DNA of 28,607 nt. Origin: WFQV01 sp964611145. Lineage in GTDB: Bacteria > Bacteroidota > Ignavibacteria > Ignavibacteriales > Melioribacteraceae. This document shows positions 8,218 to 16,557 of the stretch, in pieces. A model generated the notes under the pieces. The model searched no databases. It was not told the DNA's origin and saw nothing but the letters and a program-made list of their open reading frames with translations. Made by a program: the position numbers and the translations under genes. Where the stretch lies: assembly GCA_964611145.1 (NCBI GenBank), contig CAZSYM010000029.1, forward strand, positions 1 to 28,607. The letters run 5' to 3'. Position 1 is the first letter of the stretch; the number at the start of each line of letters is the position of its first letter.

Positions 8218-9963
8218 TTGAACTTGTCCGTGCAAAAAAACAATAACGTTTACAGAGATTCCACTCCCTTGGCTGTGGGAGTGGGAATTTTTATTGGCGT
8301 GCTTATGACGGCGAGTTTCTCATATGCCGCATTGGTGCTCGGTTTTTCAACGAACGGCTCTCCCGTTGCGGCGGTGCTCGGCTGGGGAATAATGCGAGCG
8401 ATTTTTAAACGCGGTACGGTGCTGGAGAATAATATAATTCAAACCGTGGCTTCGGGTATCAATACCTCGACGGCAGGTGTGATTTTTACCGTTCCGGTGC
8501 TTTTGATAAAAGGCGCCGAATTTAATTTTTGGTGGATTGCCGCCGCGGGAGTTGCGGGAGCCATTTTGGGAGTCGGATTTATAATACCGCTTCGGAAACA
8601 AATGATTGATGTTGACCGTCTTCGCTTCCCCTCGGGAACTGCAATAGCAAGTATTTTGCGCTCGCCCGCAGAGGGAATGAAGAAATCGAGATTGTTGCTT
8701 TGGGGAGCTTTTATTTCCGCAATGGTTTATTTCGTAACTCAATTCCCCAAAATGGGATTGCCTCAAATAATTCCTTCCAGCTTCGATTTGAATACTGTTC
8801 TGGGTTTGCCCGAATATTTTAACAATGTATGGGCGGTCTCTCTTTTGAGCGTCGGAATCGGTTTTATTGCGGGACGGAACGGATTGTTCGTCTTGGCGGG
8901 CGGAATTTTAGCCTATTGGTTTATCGCACCGATAATGATTTCCATGAATTGGCTACCTGCGGGAATTTCTCCCGATAAAGCCGCCGATTTTGTTCATGCG
9001 AATATGACAAGACCTCTGGGAATCGGAATGTTGATAGGCGGTTCTTTGATGAGTATTGTGTTGATTATTCCCGCCATTAAAGCCACTATTAAAAGTTTTA
9101 ATTTTAAAACGATTAAAAGCGACGATAACGACGAGCTTCCCATTAAATTGCTTTATAGCGTTATCGCCATCGCTTTTACGTTGTTTTTCCTTGCCGCGTA
9201 TTTTACGAGCGATATTTCTTTAATTTCCGCCTTTTTCATTTCCTTGATTGCAACTCTGTGGCTCCTTTTCGCCGGAATAATCGTTTCTCAAGCGACGGGA
9301 ATGACGGATTGGACTCCGATTAGCGGGATGTCCCTTATCGCCGTTGCCATTTTGATGATGTTTTTAACCCCCGATGAGATAACCACGGCGGTTTTAATCG
9401 GCGCTGCCATATCTATTGCTATTGCCGAATGTGCCGATATGATGCAGGATTTGAAAACGGGGCATTTGGTAGGAAGCCGACCCGCCAAGCAGCAGGCTCT
9501 TCAACTCGCCGTGGCTGGATTGGGTCCCATTATTTCTCTCAGTGTAATGTTATTGATTTGGAACTCGGGCGGTACGGACCCCGTTACCGGTGCGAAATTG
9601 CCGGGATTCGGACCCGGCACCGAAATAGAAGCGCCGCAAGCCGTGGCGCTTGGCGCTACAATCGATGCGGTTGTGAGCGGAAACGTGCCGACGGATAAAT
9701 TCCTTGCGGGGGGAATACTCGGCGCCGCTCTCTCTTTTACTTCTATTCCCGGCCTCGGTGTTATAATGGGAATCGCAATGTATCTTTCTATGAAATACAT
9801 CTTGCCTTACGGACTCGGTAGTTTGCTTAACATTCTGATTGTGTTTTGGAAAGGTAAGGAATGGGCGGAAAAATGGGGTGTTCCTTTTGCCGCGGGATTG
9901 ATTGTCGGGGAAGCATTGTTGATAATTACTTTCGCCCTCCTAACGGTTTTCGGGGGTATCTGA
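8218..9963 (+). CDS. OPT-family oligopeptide transporter
   Basis: This is an inner-membrane, proton-coupled transporter of the OPT/YSL superfamily, which moves oligopeptides or metal-chelates. The 581-residue product is almost wholly hydrophobic, with about 14 membrane segments. It opens with the family-typical GVGIFIGVLMTASFSYAALV and AVLGWGIMRAI, and carries the conserved loop DLKTGHLVGSRPAKQ near residues 408-422. Length and motifs suit a complete bacterial member. The start is uncertain: TTG 8218 has AGG five bases upstream, while GTG 8230 would give a shorter leader; there is no ATG nearby. The stop overlaps the next ATG (TGATG). Among peptide-related genes, an oligopeptide substrate is the likeliest reading, but YSL-type metal-chelate uptake cannot be excluded. 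Confidence 0.92.
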   Translation: MNLSVQKNNNVYRDSTPLAVGVGIFIGVLMTASFSYAALVLGFSTNGSPVAAVLGWGIMRAIFKRGTVLENNIIQTVASGINTSTAGVIFTVPVLLIKGAEFNFWWIAAAGVAGAILGVGFIIPLRKQMIDVDRLRFPSGTAIASILRSPAEGMKKSRLLLWGAFISAMVYFVTQFPKMGLPQIIPSSFDLNTVLGLPEYFNNVWAVSLLSVGIGFIAGRNGLFVLAGGILAYWFIAPIMISMNWLPAGISPDKAADFVHANMTRPLGIGMLIGGSLMSIVLIIPAIKATIKSFNFKTIKSDDNDELPIKLLYSVIAIAFTLFFLAAYFTSDISLISAFFISLIATLWLLFAGIIVSQATGMTDWTPISGMSLIAVAILMMFLTPDEITTAVLIGAAISIAIAECADMMQDLKTGHLVGSRPAKQQALQLAVAGLGPIISLSVMLLIWNSGGTDPVTGAKLPGFGPGTEIEAPQAVALGATIDAVVSGNVPTDKFLAGGILGAALSFTSIPGLGVIMGIAMYLSMKYILPYGLGSLLNILIVFWKGKEWAEKWGVPFAAGLIVGEALLIITFALLTVFGGI

Positions 9964-10493
9964 TGACGATGAAAGTTTTAAATATTATTGTGATTGCCCT
10001 CGCGGTTATTGCCGCTTCCGTTTTCGCTTCTCGAATCCCTCCGATGTGGGAGGAGTTTTCAATTGCCGTTTTCGTTCTTGCGCTGGCGATTTTTTATCAG
10101 CGCAAATCTTTGAAAAAGGAGATTATGGAAGCGCGCTCGGAAGGAGAAGGATATACGTTGGAGGCTTTCGAAAAATTTTCTTCCGAACTTGAGAAGGCTT
10201 TGAACCTTGTTTTGGAAAAGGATTTTCATGATGAGGAAAAAACCGCAAGCGTTTTGGAGGAATGGATTGAAAGAATTTCAATAGAAATGGATTATTACCG
10301 TGTGAATATAACGGAGCAAATCGGAATAGGAAAGTTTACGGAAATTATGGCGTCTTTTGCCAAGGCGGAAAGAAGATTGAACAGAGGTTATTCCGCTTTG
10401 ATAGACGGCTACGTCGAGGATGCAAAGGAAAATATTCGCGACGCCGTTCGCCTTCTGGCGGAAGCCCAAAAGACTATTAAAAAATTTGTTTGA
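9963..10493 (+). CDS. Small membrane protein with cytosolic coiled coil, coupled to the OPT transporter
   Basis: I do not recognise a named family. The 176-residue product has two hydrophobic segments (about 4-21 and 31-46) with a short loop, then a charged, strongly helical tail of about 130 residues. The tail includes the acidic stretch FEKFSSELEKALNLVLEKDF and ends in a second helical block. ATG 9963 shares its A with the OPT stop codon, and GGGGG at 9952-9956 could act as ribosome binding site, so translation is probably coupled to the transporter. That coupling suggests an accessory subunit or regulator of the transporter; the function itself is unknown. The reading frame is open upstream to 9861, but that part lies inside the OPT gene and is not the likely start. 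Confidence 0.75.
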   Translation: MTMKVLNIIVIALAVIAASVFASRIPPMWEEFSIAVFVLALAIFYQRKSLKKEIMEARSEGEGYTLEAFEKFSSELEKALNLVLEKDFHDEEKTASVLEEWIERISIEMDYYRVNITEQIGIGKFTEIMASFAKAERRLNRGYSALIDGYVEDAKENIRDAVRLLAEAQKTIKKFV

Positions 10494-10516
10494 AATAATT
10501 TTGAACAGGAGTAAGA

Positions 10517-11344
10517 ATGGCTGAGGAAAGAGACCTTAGAATCGGGAAGAAAATTCGCGATACGATGAAAGCTTACGGCATTTCGGTCAAGGAGCTTGCT
10601 CAAAGAACGGGAATAGAATTGCAGACTCTTTATTCCATTATTAACGGGCATCATAAACCCAGTGTAGAGAAGTTGGAAGCAATTAGTAAAGTCCTGCAAT
10701 TGAGCATAGATGCCCTTTTGGATATTGAAGTCAATACTTTTCCCATCTTTGCCAAGGAGCACGAGGCTACTTTCAGTTACGCTCAATTCGAGGATATTTG
10801 GTTCGGTCCTACGGGCGGAGAGAGAATATCGGTTTCCCGAAATTTTAGTGTGATGAATCAATCCGAAGAGTTGCGCAAAGAATATCTCAAAAATATTTAT
10901 GAGTTCTCCGACGAGCAAGTGGAAGCCGCTTTGGAAGCTTTCCGTAAAAGAAAAGAAGTTATCAAGGAAAAAGAAAGAAATCGCCTCGAGTTTGTGGTGC
11001 AAAGCGAGGTGATTGATTTTATTAGCGGACGCGAACCTTTCGATAGGCTTTCGCGAAACCTTGTTTTCGAAAGCGTGGAGGGAATAATAAAAAGATTGGA
11101 AGAAGAACCGCTTAATTTCGAAGTGATAATTATTCCGAGACAATATTTCTTGGTGAATTACGAAATAATTAATCGAGAAGTTATTCTCTTTGACTTGGGA
11201 ACGGTCTTCTTTCGACAAACCCACCCGAAGATTCTTCAACATTTTTTGAAAGAAGTTGAGGAATTGAAATTTAAAAAAGCTAAGATAGCGGATAGACAAA
11301 AGGTAATAGAATTTTTGCGGGAGCAATTGAACAATGCAAAATAA
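10517..11344 (+). CDS. XRE-family (Cro/CI-type HTH) transcriptional regulator with unassigned C-terminal domain
   Basis: The 275-residue product has an N-terminal XRE helix-turn-helix at about 8-65: KELAQRTGIELQTLYSIING is the recognition unit, followed by KPSVEKLEAISKVLQ. The remaining 200 residues are not a domain I recognise. They include a charged helix near 135-160 and a mixed alpha/beta part (NFEVIIIPRQYFLVNYEII, EVILFDLGTVFF) that could sense a ligand. It has one of the clearest ribosome binding sites in the window, AGGAG at 10507-10511, five bases before the ATG. The end overlaps the M20 peptidase start by 11 bp. Lying inside the operon, it may control the peptide genes around it, but no operator repeats could be pinned down. 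Confidence 0.85.
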   Translation: MAEERDLRIGKKIRDTMKAYGISVKELAQRTGIELQTLYSIINGHHKPSVEKLEAISKVLQLSIDALLDIEVNTFPIFAKEHEATFSYAQFEDIWFGPTGGERISVSRNFSVMNQSEELRKEYLKNIYEFSDEQVEAALEAFRKRKEVIKEKERNRLEFVVQSEVIDFISGREPFDRLSRNLVFESVEGIIKRLEEEPLNFEVIIIPRQYFLVNYEIINREVILFDLGTVFFRQTHPKILQHFLKEVEELKFKKAKIADRQKVIEFLREQLNNAK

Positions 11345-12476
11345 TCTTGATAAAGAAAAGGAATTATTGAATACAATCAAGGATTTGGTTTCTTTCAAAA
11401 CGACGGAAAAACGCTTTGACGAGTTTGACAGAACCGTTAATTATGTGAAAAATTTTTTTGCCGAAGCCAATGTTACCATTTTTGAACATCGATATAATAA
11501 TCATCCCGCTCTTGTAATTACCACCAAGGGAACAAAACATCCTCATATTTTGCTACAGGGACATCTGGATGTTGTAAACGGGAAATCGGAACAATTTATC
11601 CCTCGTGTCGAGGGGGATAAACTTTACGGACGTGGCACGGTGGATATGAAAGGCTTTGTGGCACTGGCAATGCACGCCGTACGCGAACTCAGCTCCGAAG
11701 ATTTTGACATTGGCTTGATGATTACTTTCGACGAAGAAATCGGAAGCGCTAACGGAGTTGCACGACTGGTTGAAGAAGGATATAGCTGTGATATTCTTTT
11801 TAATGGCGACGGCGGATATAATTATGCCGTTATTTACGGAGAGAAAGGCATTCTTAAATTCAAACTTTCCGTGGATACCGACCCCGGACGGCACCCGTTC
11901 CCATGGAACGGCGAGAGTGCCTTCGAGGTTTTTGTGGAAGAGTACGAGAAAATCAAGGAGCTTTTCCCGGGTAGTAAATTGGCAACCGATGCCGATAATT
12001 GGCATACGACTTATTCTCTTTACGATATAAAAGCGGAAAATAAAGAGTTTTATCCGCCCCATCATGTGGAAGCCCGCATGAATATTTACTTCGCGCGGGA
12101 TGTGAGCGTGGCGGAACTGTTCGATTTGATAAATTCCACTCTTTCGAGAACGAAAACACAATTGATTACGGGCAGCGAAAGGGTTTACCTGAATCCCGAT
12201 TCCCCTTATGCGCAAAGCCTCCGACGCATAATGGAAAGGAACTTCGGAAGGGAAATAGTTTTGAGAACCGAAAACGGAAGCTCCGACGCACGGTTCTACG
12301 CCAATAAAGGTATTCCTATTGTAATTGTTAAAATGGTGGGCGAGGATCATCACGGGGAAAACGAACATATTTTTATCCCCGCTATTCTGCCGATGTATAA
12401 AACAATATTGGATTTTATAACGGAGCATTGCGAATTTAAATTGGAAACGAGCGATGAAAAGAGCGAAAATATTTAA
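11334..12476 (+). CDS. M20-family metallopeptidase/deacylase (ArgE/DapE/peptidase-like)
   Basis: This is a cytosolic di-zinc hydrolase of 380 residues. Family ligands are visible: H77 and D79 in GHLDVV, bridging D104 in GRGTVDMKG, the catalytic pair E134-E135 in TFDEEIGS, D159 in NGDGG, and the C-terminal H340 in HHGENEH. The central lid-type domain is present (about 170-285). M20 members remove amino acids from small peptides or deacylate amino acids; the exact substrate (dipeptide, N-acetylornithine, succinyl-DAP) cannot be chosen from motifs. There is no signal peptide. It overlaps the regulator upstream by 11 bp and the next gene by 23 bp, so it is co-transcribed. Following an OPT transporter, a role in hydrolysing imported peptides is the most natural reading. 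Confidence 0.9.
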   Translation: MQNNLDKEKELLNTIKDLVSFKTTEKRFDEFDRTVNYVKNFFAEANVTIFEHRYNNHPALVITTKGTKHPHILLQGHLDVVNGKSEQFIPRVEGDKLYGRGTVDMKGFVALAMHAVRELSSEDFDIGLMITFDEEIGSANGVARLVEEGYSCDILFNGDGGYNYAVIYGEKGILKFKLSVDTDPGRHPFPWNGESAFEVFVEEYEKIKELFPGSKLATDADNWHTTYSLYDIKAENKEFYPPHHVEARMNIYFARDVSVAELFDLINSTLSRTKTQLITGSERVYLNPDSPYAQSLRRIMERNFGREIVLRTENGSSDARFYANKGIPIVIVKMVGEDHHGENEHIFIPAILPMYKTILDFITEHCEFKLETSDEKSENI

Positions 12477-14436
12477 AGCGTTGTTTTTTATACTTGCTTT
12501 TGCAACCGTACGTCCTCAGGCGAACAAGATAGTTTTGGAAGTGGAACTTACCAAACCGCCCGTTGCTACGCGGCAATTGGGACCCGCCATATTTTTTGAC
12601 GAAAGCGTGATTGAAAAATTGGGCGTCGAGGAAGGCATGCCCGTAAAGGTTACCGTGAAAGATAAAAGTGAATACTTGCGAATATACAAGTTTTTCGGCG
12701 GCGTGGGGAAATTTGCGCTGCGGAAAGAGTATGCCGCGAAATTGGGAATTGAGAAAGGGCGTTACAAAGTGGCGCTTGAAAAAACCACGCCGGAAGTGGC
12801 GGGAATATCGCCCAAACCAGTCCGCTTTTGGGTTGAAAATTACAAGGGAGATTTGAAGAAATGGAAAGGTTATGCTTTCGGCGCACCTCACGGCGATTGC
12901 GACAACGAAACGGGCGAAGTGGTTAAACTTGTAAGCGAACGATATGGAATTCCTGCAACCGCAGCCTACGGTTGCCGCCTTTCTTACAGAGGAATTTGGT
13001 TCGATTGTAATCGCCCTTTGATGAAATTACCGAAGGACGGTAATCGCGGCGTGCTCCCCGAACGTCAATGGAATAAAGCCGCGGAGGAAAAATATGCCGT
13101 TTATCAGGATAGCGTGTGGGCGAATAGCGGACTTGGATTTGGCAAGCGGTTTACTCTTTTTTGTAGTTTCCACGGGCACGATTTAACCGTAAAGCTCCCT
13201 GATGGCAGTAGAATTCAACGTCCCGTGATTGAAGGAATAGGTGTCGGATTTTCCAAGAAGGAATTGAGAAAAATAAAGAAATTTTATTACTCCGTGAGAA
13301 ATAAATATTATTCCACTCCACCCGACCTTTACTTCGGGAATTTACCGGAGGATTTGAAATATGAATATAAAGGCGTGCCTTTGACGTTCTTTTATAGCGG
13401 ATTGGGAACGCGTACTTACGGCTCGCTGCGGAGCGACTTGGTGCAAAATGCCTTGCATTTGGAAACTCCCGATTTGATGCGTATCGGAAAAGAGGCGCAG
13501 TCGAAAACGGCGGATTTATTGTACTCGCTCTATGTTTTTATTAGAGATTCCGTTTTAGCGGAAAGAAATACGGAGCGAACGAATATTGTTGTGAAAGAAC
13601 CGAGGGATTTGGATACGATGATTACTATTCCCGCCGGGACTTTTTTAATGGGCGCTCCGGAAGGCTTTGGATGGAGCGCTGAAAGACCACAGCATAAGGT
13701 CTGGCTGGATGAATATAAAATCGATAAATACGAGGTTACCAATTCCCAGTTTGTGAAATTTTTGAACGAATATTTCACCACTAAAAAAATCAAAGTGCTC
13801 GACGGCGTGGTGGTAAACGCTTATGACACTACGCGAAAATATTGCCTTACGAAGAAAGCGGTTCCTTTTGCTCAAATAGATTTCGATGGTTCGAAATTCT
13901 TTGTTGAAAACGGTAAGGAATTTTTCCCCGTAGTCTATGTTACGTATTACGGAGCTTTGGCTTATGCGCATTCGTTGGGAAAGGATTTACCGACGGAAGC
14001 CGAGTGGGAAAAAGCGGCGAGTTGGAACGGAAAGAAAAAATTCCTTTTCGGAGTCTCGGCGGATAGCATTACCGGCGCCCAAGCAAATTTCGAAGATAGC
14101 GGCGATCCGTTCGATATGAATGCCTTGCCCGGTACCACTCCTGTGGGATTTTATGCCACCGCCAGCCCGTACGGGTTGAAAGATGTTTCCGGTAATGTTT
14201 GGGAATGGTGTTCGGATTATTATATTTACGGTTACTACAAAACAATTAAAGAAGAAATTTCCCGAAATCCCCGCGGACCGGAAAAATCCACAATGCGAAC
14301 AATTCGGGGGGGAGCATGGAATACGGAACCTTTTGTAACAAGAACCACAATGCGACTTGGAATCAATCCGAACGTGTCTTTGGTGAACCTCGGTTTTCGT
14401 TGCGTTAAAAGAAATGCTTTGAGAAAGGAAAAGTAA
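12454..14436 (+). CDS. Exported fusion: N-formylglutamate-amidohydrolase-like domain plus SUMF1 domain
   Basis: The 660-residue product has an N-terminal signal-like hydrophobic segment (8-18). Residues about 25-115 form an unassigned beta-rich part with two KLG(V/I)E repeats. Residues about 135-370 resemble the N-formylglutamate amidohydrolase/poly-gamma-glutamate hydrolase zinc fold: APHGDCDNETGE (H146, E152), WFDCNRP (182-188), FCSFHGH (H240) and NALHLETP (E337). Residues 387-655 are a SUMF1/formylglycine-generating-enzyme-type domain (MITIPAGTFLMGAPEG, DEYKIDKYEVTNSQF, LPTEAEWEKAA, DVSGNVWEWCSDYY, RGGAWN, NLGFRC). The Cys pair that makes FGE catalytic is absent: the corresponding stretch is EPFVTRTTMRLG. 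The SUMF1 part is therefore probably a binding domain. ATG 12454 overlaps the M20 gene by 23 bp. The SUMF1 assignment is secure; the amidohydrolase assignment is by motif only. Confidence 0.8.
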   Translation: MKRAKIFKALFFILAFATVRPQANKIVLEVELTKPPVATRQLGPAIFFDESVIEKLGVEEGMPVKVTVKDKSEYLRIYKFFGGVGKFALRKEYAAKLGIEKGRYKVALEKTTPEVAGISPKPVRFWVENYKGDLKKWKGYAFGAPHGDCDNETGEVVKLVSERYGIPATAAYGCRLSYRGIWFDCNRPLMKLPKDGNRGVLPERQWNKAAEEKYAVYQDSVWANSGLGFGKRFTLFCSFHGHDLTVKLPDGSRIQRPVIEGIGVGFSKKELRKIKKFYYSVRNKYYSTPPDLYFGNLPEDLKYEYKGVPLTFFYSGLGTRTYGSLRSDLVQNALHLETPDLMRIGKEAQSKTADLLYSLYVFIRDSVLAERNTERTNIVVKEPRDLDTMITIPAGTFLMGAPEGFGWSAERPQHKVWLDEYKIDKYEVTNSQFVKFLNEYFTTKKIKVLDGVVVNAYDTTRKYCLTKKAVPFAQIDFDGSKFFVENGKEFFPVVYVTYYGALAYAHSLGKDLPTEAEWEKAASWNGKKKFLFGVSADSITGAQANFEDSGDPFDMNALPGTTPVGFYATASPYGLKDVSGNVWEWCSDYYIYGYYKTIKEEISRNPRGPEKSTMRTIRGGAWNTEPFVTRTTMRLGINPNVSLVNLGFRCVKRNALRKEK

Positions 14437-14458
14437 AAGTACGCTTTTTGTTCAAAGC

Positions 14459-14466
14459 TAAGTTTG
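14459..14466 (+). promoter_or_regulatory. TAnnTTTG box before the C10 peptidase gene
   Basis: TAAGTTTG matches the -7 element TAnnTTTG described for Bacteroidota promoters. It lies in the 58-bp gap before the C10 peptidase, ending 28 bases before its ATG. A TTTG occurs upstream at 14447-14450, but only 8 bases away instead of the usual 19-21, so this is half a promoter at best. Confidence 0.22.
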
Positions 14467-14494
14467 AGTAAGAAAATTTAATCGAAAGAAAAAA

Positions 14495-16543
14495 ATGAAA
14501 AAAATATTATTGATATATCTGACTGTTTTCCTTGTTGCATTTTCGCCTAACCTGGCAAAGAAAATTTCAAGAGAGCAAGCATTGAAAGTCGCACGGAATT
14601 GGGTAAGGAGCAATGCGGAGTTGCTGAAACCCAATAAAGACGGTAACTTTTTCCGTGTGAACGATATTAAACCTTTGATGGATTCAAGCGGTGATGTTTT
14701 GCTCGCTTTCGTAGCGGAGCTTTTCCCGAGGGGATTTGTTATTGTCTCTCCTGATGATGAAATCACCCCTGTGCTTGGATTTTCCACCGAAAGTAATTTT
14801 AATTTCTCCGAAACTCAAGAGGATTTTTATTTATACTTTTTGAAATCCGATGTTAAGTTAAGATTGAAAATGCTGGAGGAGAAAACGGCGCGACCGGAAA
14901 TAGTGGAAAGGAATAAGAAAGAATGGCTTTCTCTGTTGGACGATAAAGTTCAAAAGGAAGTGCAAACGAAAGATGTCAAAGAAATATTCGGACCTTTTCT
15001 TAATTCCACCTGGGGACAGGCTTATGTGAACGGCGAGGCGGTTTTTAATTATTATACTCCTCACAATTGGCCCGCTGGGTGCGTGGCTACGGCTATGGCG
15101 CAAATATTGAACTATTACAAGTGGCCACTGCGTGGTTACGGTTATCATTCATATACGGATGACAACACCGGTTTTCATAGTGCAAACTTCGGGAAAACCG
15201 AATATGATTGGGCAAACACTCTGGACGATTATGAGAATGTTTTGTTTACCACGGAACAACAAAAAGCGGCTGGCTTGTTGACCTATCACGCTGCCGTTTC
15301 CGTAAATATGGATTTTGAGCGGGACGGTTCAACTGCATCGACGGGAGATGCGCCTTATGCGCTTAGGCATTATTTCCGATATAGCGGGCATTATTCTTCC
15401 GTTTCTTCTTCCGGCTTTTGGACGGCGCTTAAAAACAATATGCTGGATGCCCGCCCCGCCATTCTTTCTATTAAAAGAAGCGACGGCATGGGACACGCCG
15501 CTGTGGTTGACGGCTACGCCGAGATGAACGGTTATTATCATTTGAACCCCGGCTGGTACGGTAACAATATCGGTTGGTACGATATTCAAGGTTCATGGAA
15601 TATGGGGGGATATACTATTGTGATAGGTGCGGCGAAGGGTATCGTGCCTTCCCCTATGATAAACGATATGGAGCGAATTGACAGTCTGGATTTTTACCTT
15701 TCTTGGAGTACAAGCCGACATCAAGATGCCGATTTTTATCAATTGCAACAAGCTCGTTCCTCGGGGGGACCCTGGACAACGTTAAGCGACCACATCCCCG
15801 ATACCGTTTACCAGGTGCATGTTGGGAGTATCGGCTCTTATTATTATAGAGTTCGTGCTAAAAGAGACGGTATTTGGTGGGATTACTCCACGGTAAAAAA
15901 AATACAACTCGGTTCCGATAGAGAAATTGTTTTTCAGGTTAATATGAACAATCATCCTCTTGGGGAAGGGGAGAGCGTCGGTGTCCGCGGTAACATTGCA
16001 CCCCTTTCGGGCATTACCAGCCTGGGACCGTTCGAGGATAAAGACGGCGACGGAATTTATAAATACACCGTTAAATTCGATTACGATGATGTCGGTAAAA
16101 CGCTTATTTATAGATTTACCATTGATAGCGCAGGTACGCTTAAACAAATAGAATCGAAAAATCGAGAGTATGTTATAACTTCCGATATTGTTCAAATTCT
16201 TCCTGTGGTTTATTTCGACGATTTGAACGCCGTGTCGGAGAATGCTCAAGAAAATTTTGATTTTGCTTTGGAGCAAAATTTTCCAAACCCCTTTAATCCC
16301 GCCACAACAATTTCCTATTCGATTCCAAGTTCCGTCAATAACGGAGGAAAACAATCTGTTATGGTCTCGCTTCGAGTTTATAATTTGCTCGGGCAAAAAG
16401 TTTCTACGCTCGTGAATGCGGAGCAGAAGCCGGGCGATTATACGGTGCGATTCGATGCAAGCGGCCTGCCGAGCGGTATTTATTTTTATGTTCTTACCGC
16501 GAACGGGATAAGGAAAACAAGAAAGATGATTTTATTAAAATAA
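14495..16543 (+). CDS. Secreted C10 (streptopain-like) cysteine peptidase with T9SS sorting domain
   Basis: The 682-residue product is built of a signal peptide (1-21), a propeptide of the SpeB/Spi type (ISREQALKVARNWVRSN, about 24-100), and a C10 catalytic domain at about 165-380. The nucleophile C196 is in PAGCVATAMAQILNYY, the catalytic His H334 in GMGHAAVVDGY, and HLNPGWYG follows. Next come an Fn3-like module (about 395-475), a beta-sandwich resembling starch-binding-like modules (about 476-575, FQVNMNNHPLGEG then DKDGDGIYKYTV) and a type A sorting domain from about 600 (NFPNPFNPATTISYSIP, VYNLLGQKVSTLV, SGIYFYVLTANG). It should be a surface or released endoprotease, made as an inactive zymogen, that degrades external protein. 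Both catalytic residues are intact. Confidence 0.93.
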   Translation: MKKILLIYLTVFLVAFSPNLAKKISREQALKVARNWVRSNAELLKPNKDGNFFRVNDIKPLMDSSGDVLLAFVAELFPRGFVIVSPDDEITPVLGFSTESNFNFSETQEDFYLYFLKSDVKLRLKMLEEKTARPEIVERNKKEWLSLLDDKVQKEVQTKDVKEIFGPFLNSTWGQAYVNGEAVFNYYTPHNWPAGCVATAMAQILNYYKWPLRGYGYHSYTDDNTGFHSANFGKTEYDWANTLDDYENVLFTTEQQKAAGLLTYHAAVSVNMDFERDGSTASTGDAPYALRHYFRYSGHYSSVSSSGFWTALKNNMLDARPAILSIKRSDGMGHAAVVDGYAEMNGYYHLNPGWYGNNIGWYDIQGSWNMGGYTIVIGAAKGIVPSPMINDMERIDSLDFYLSWSTSRHQDADFYQLQQARSSGGPWTTLSDHIPDTVYQVHVGSIGSYYYRVRAKRDGIWWDYSTVKKIQLGSDREIVFQVNMNNHPLGEGESVGVRGNIAPLSGITSLGPFEDKDGDGIYKYTVKFDYDDVGKTLIYRFTIDSAGTLKQIESKNREYVITSDIVQILPVVYFDDLNAVSENAQENFDFALEQNFPNPFNPATTISYSIPSSVNNGGKQSVMVSLRVYNLLGQKVSTLVNAEQKPGDYTVRFDASGLPSGIYFYVLTANGIRKTRKMILLK

Positions 16544-16546
16544 ACC

Positions 16547-16553
16547 AAGGAGG
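16547..16553 (+). promoter_or_regulatory. Strong Shine-Dalgarno of the BNR-repeat protein gene
   Basis: AAGGAGG lies 4 bases before ATG 16558, one of the strongest ribosome binding sites in a window where most starts have weak or none. It fixes the start and suggests high independent translation of this gene, the last of the run. Confidence 0.7.
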
Positions 16554-16557
16554 AGAA

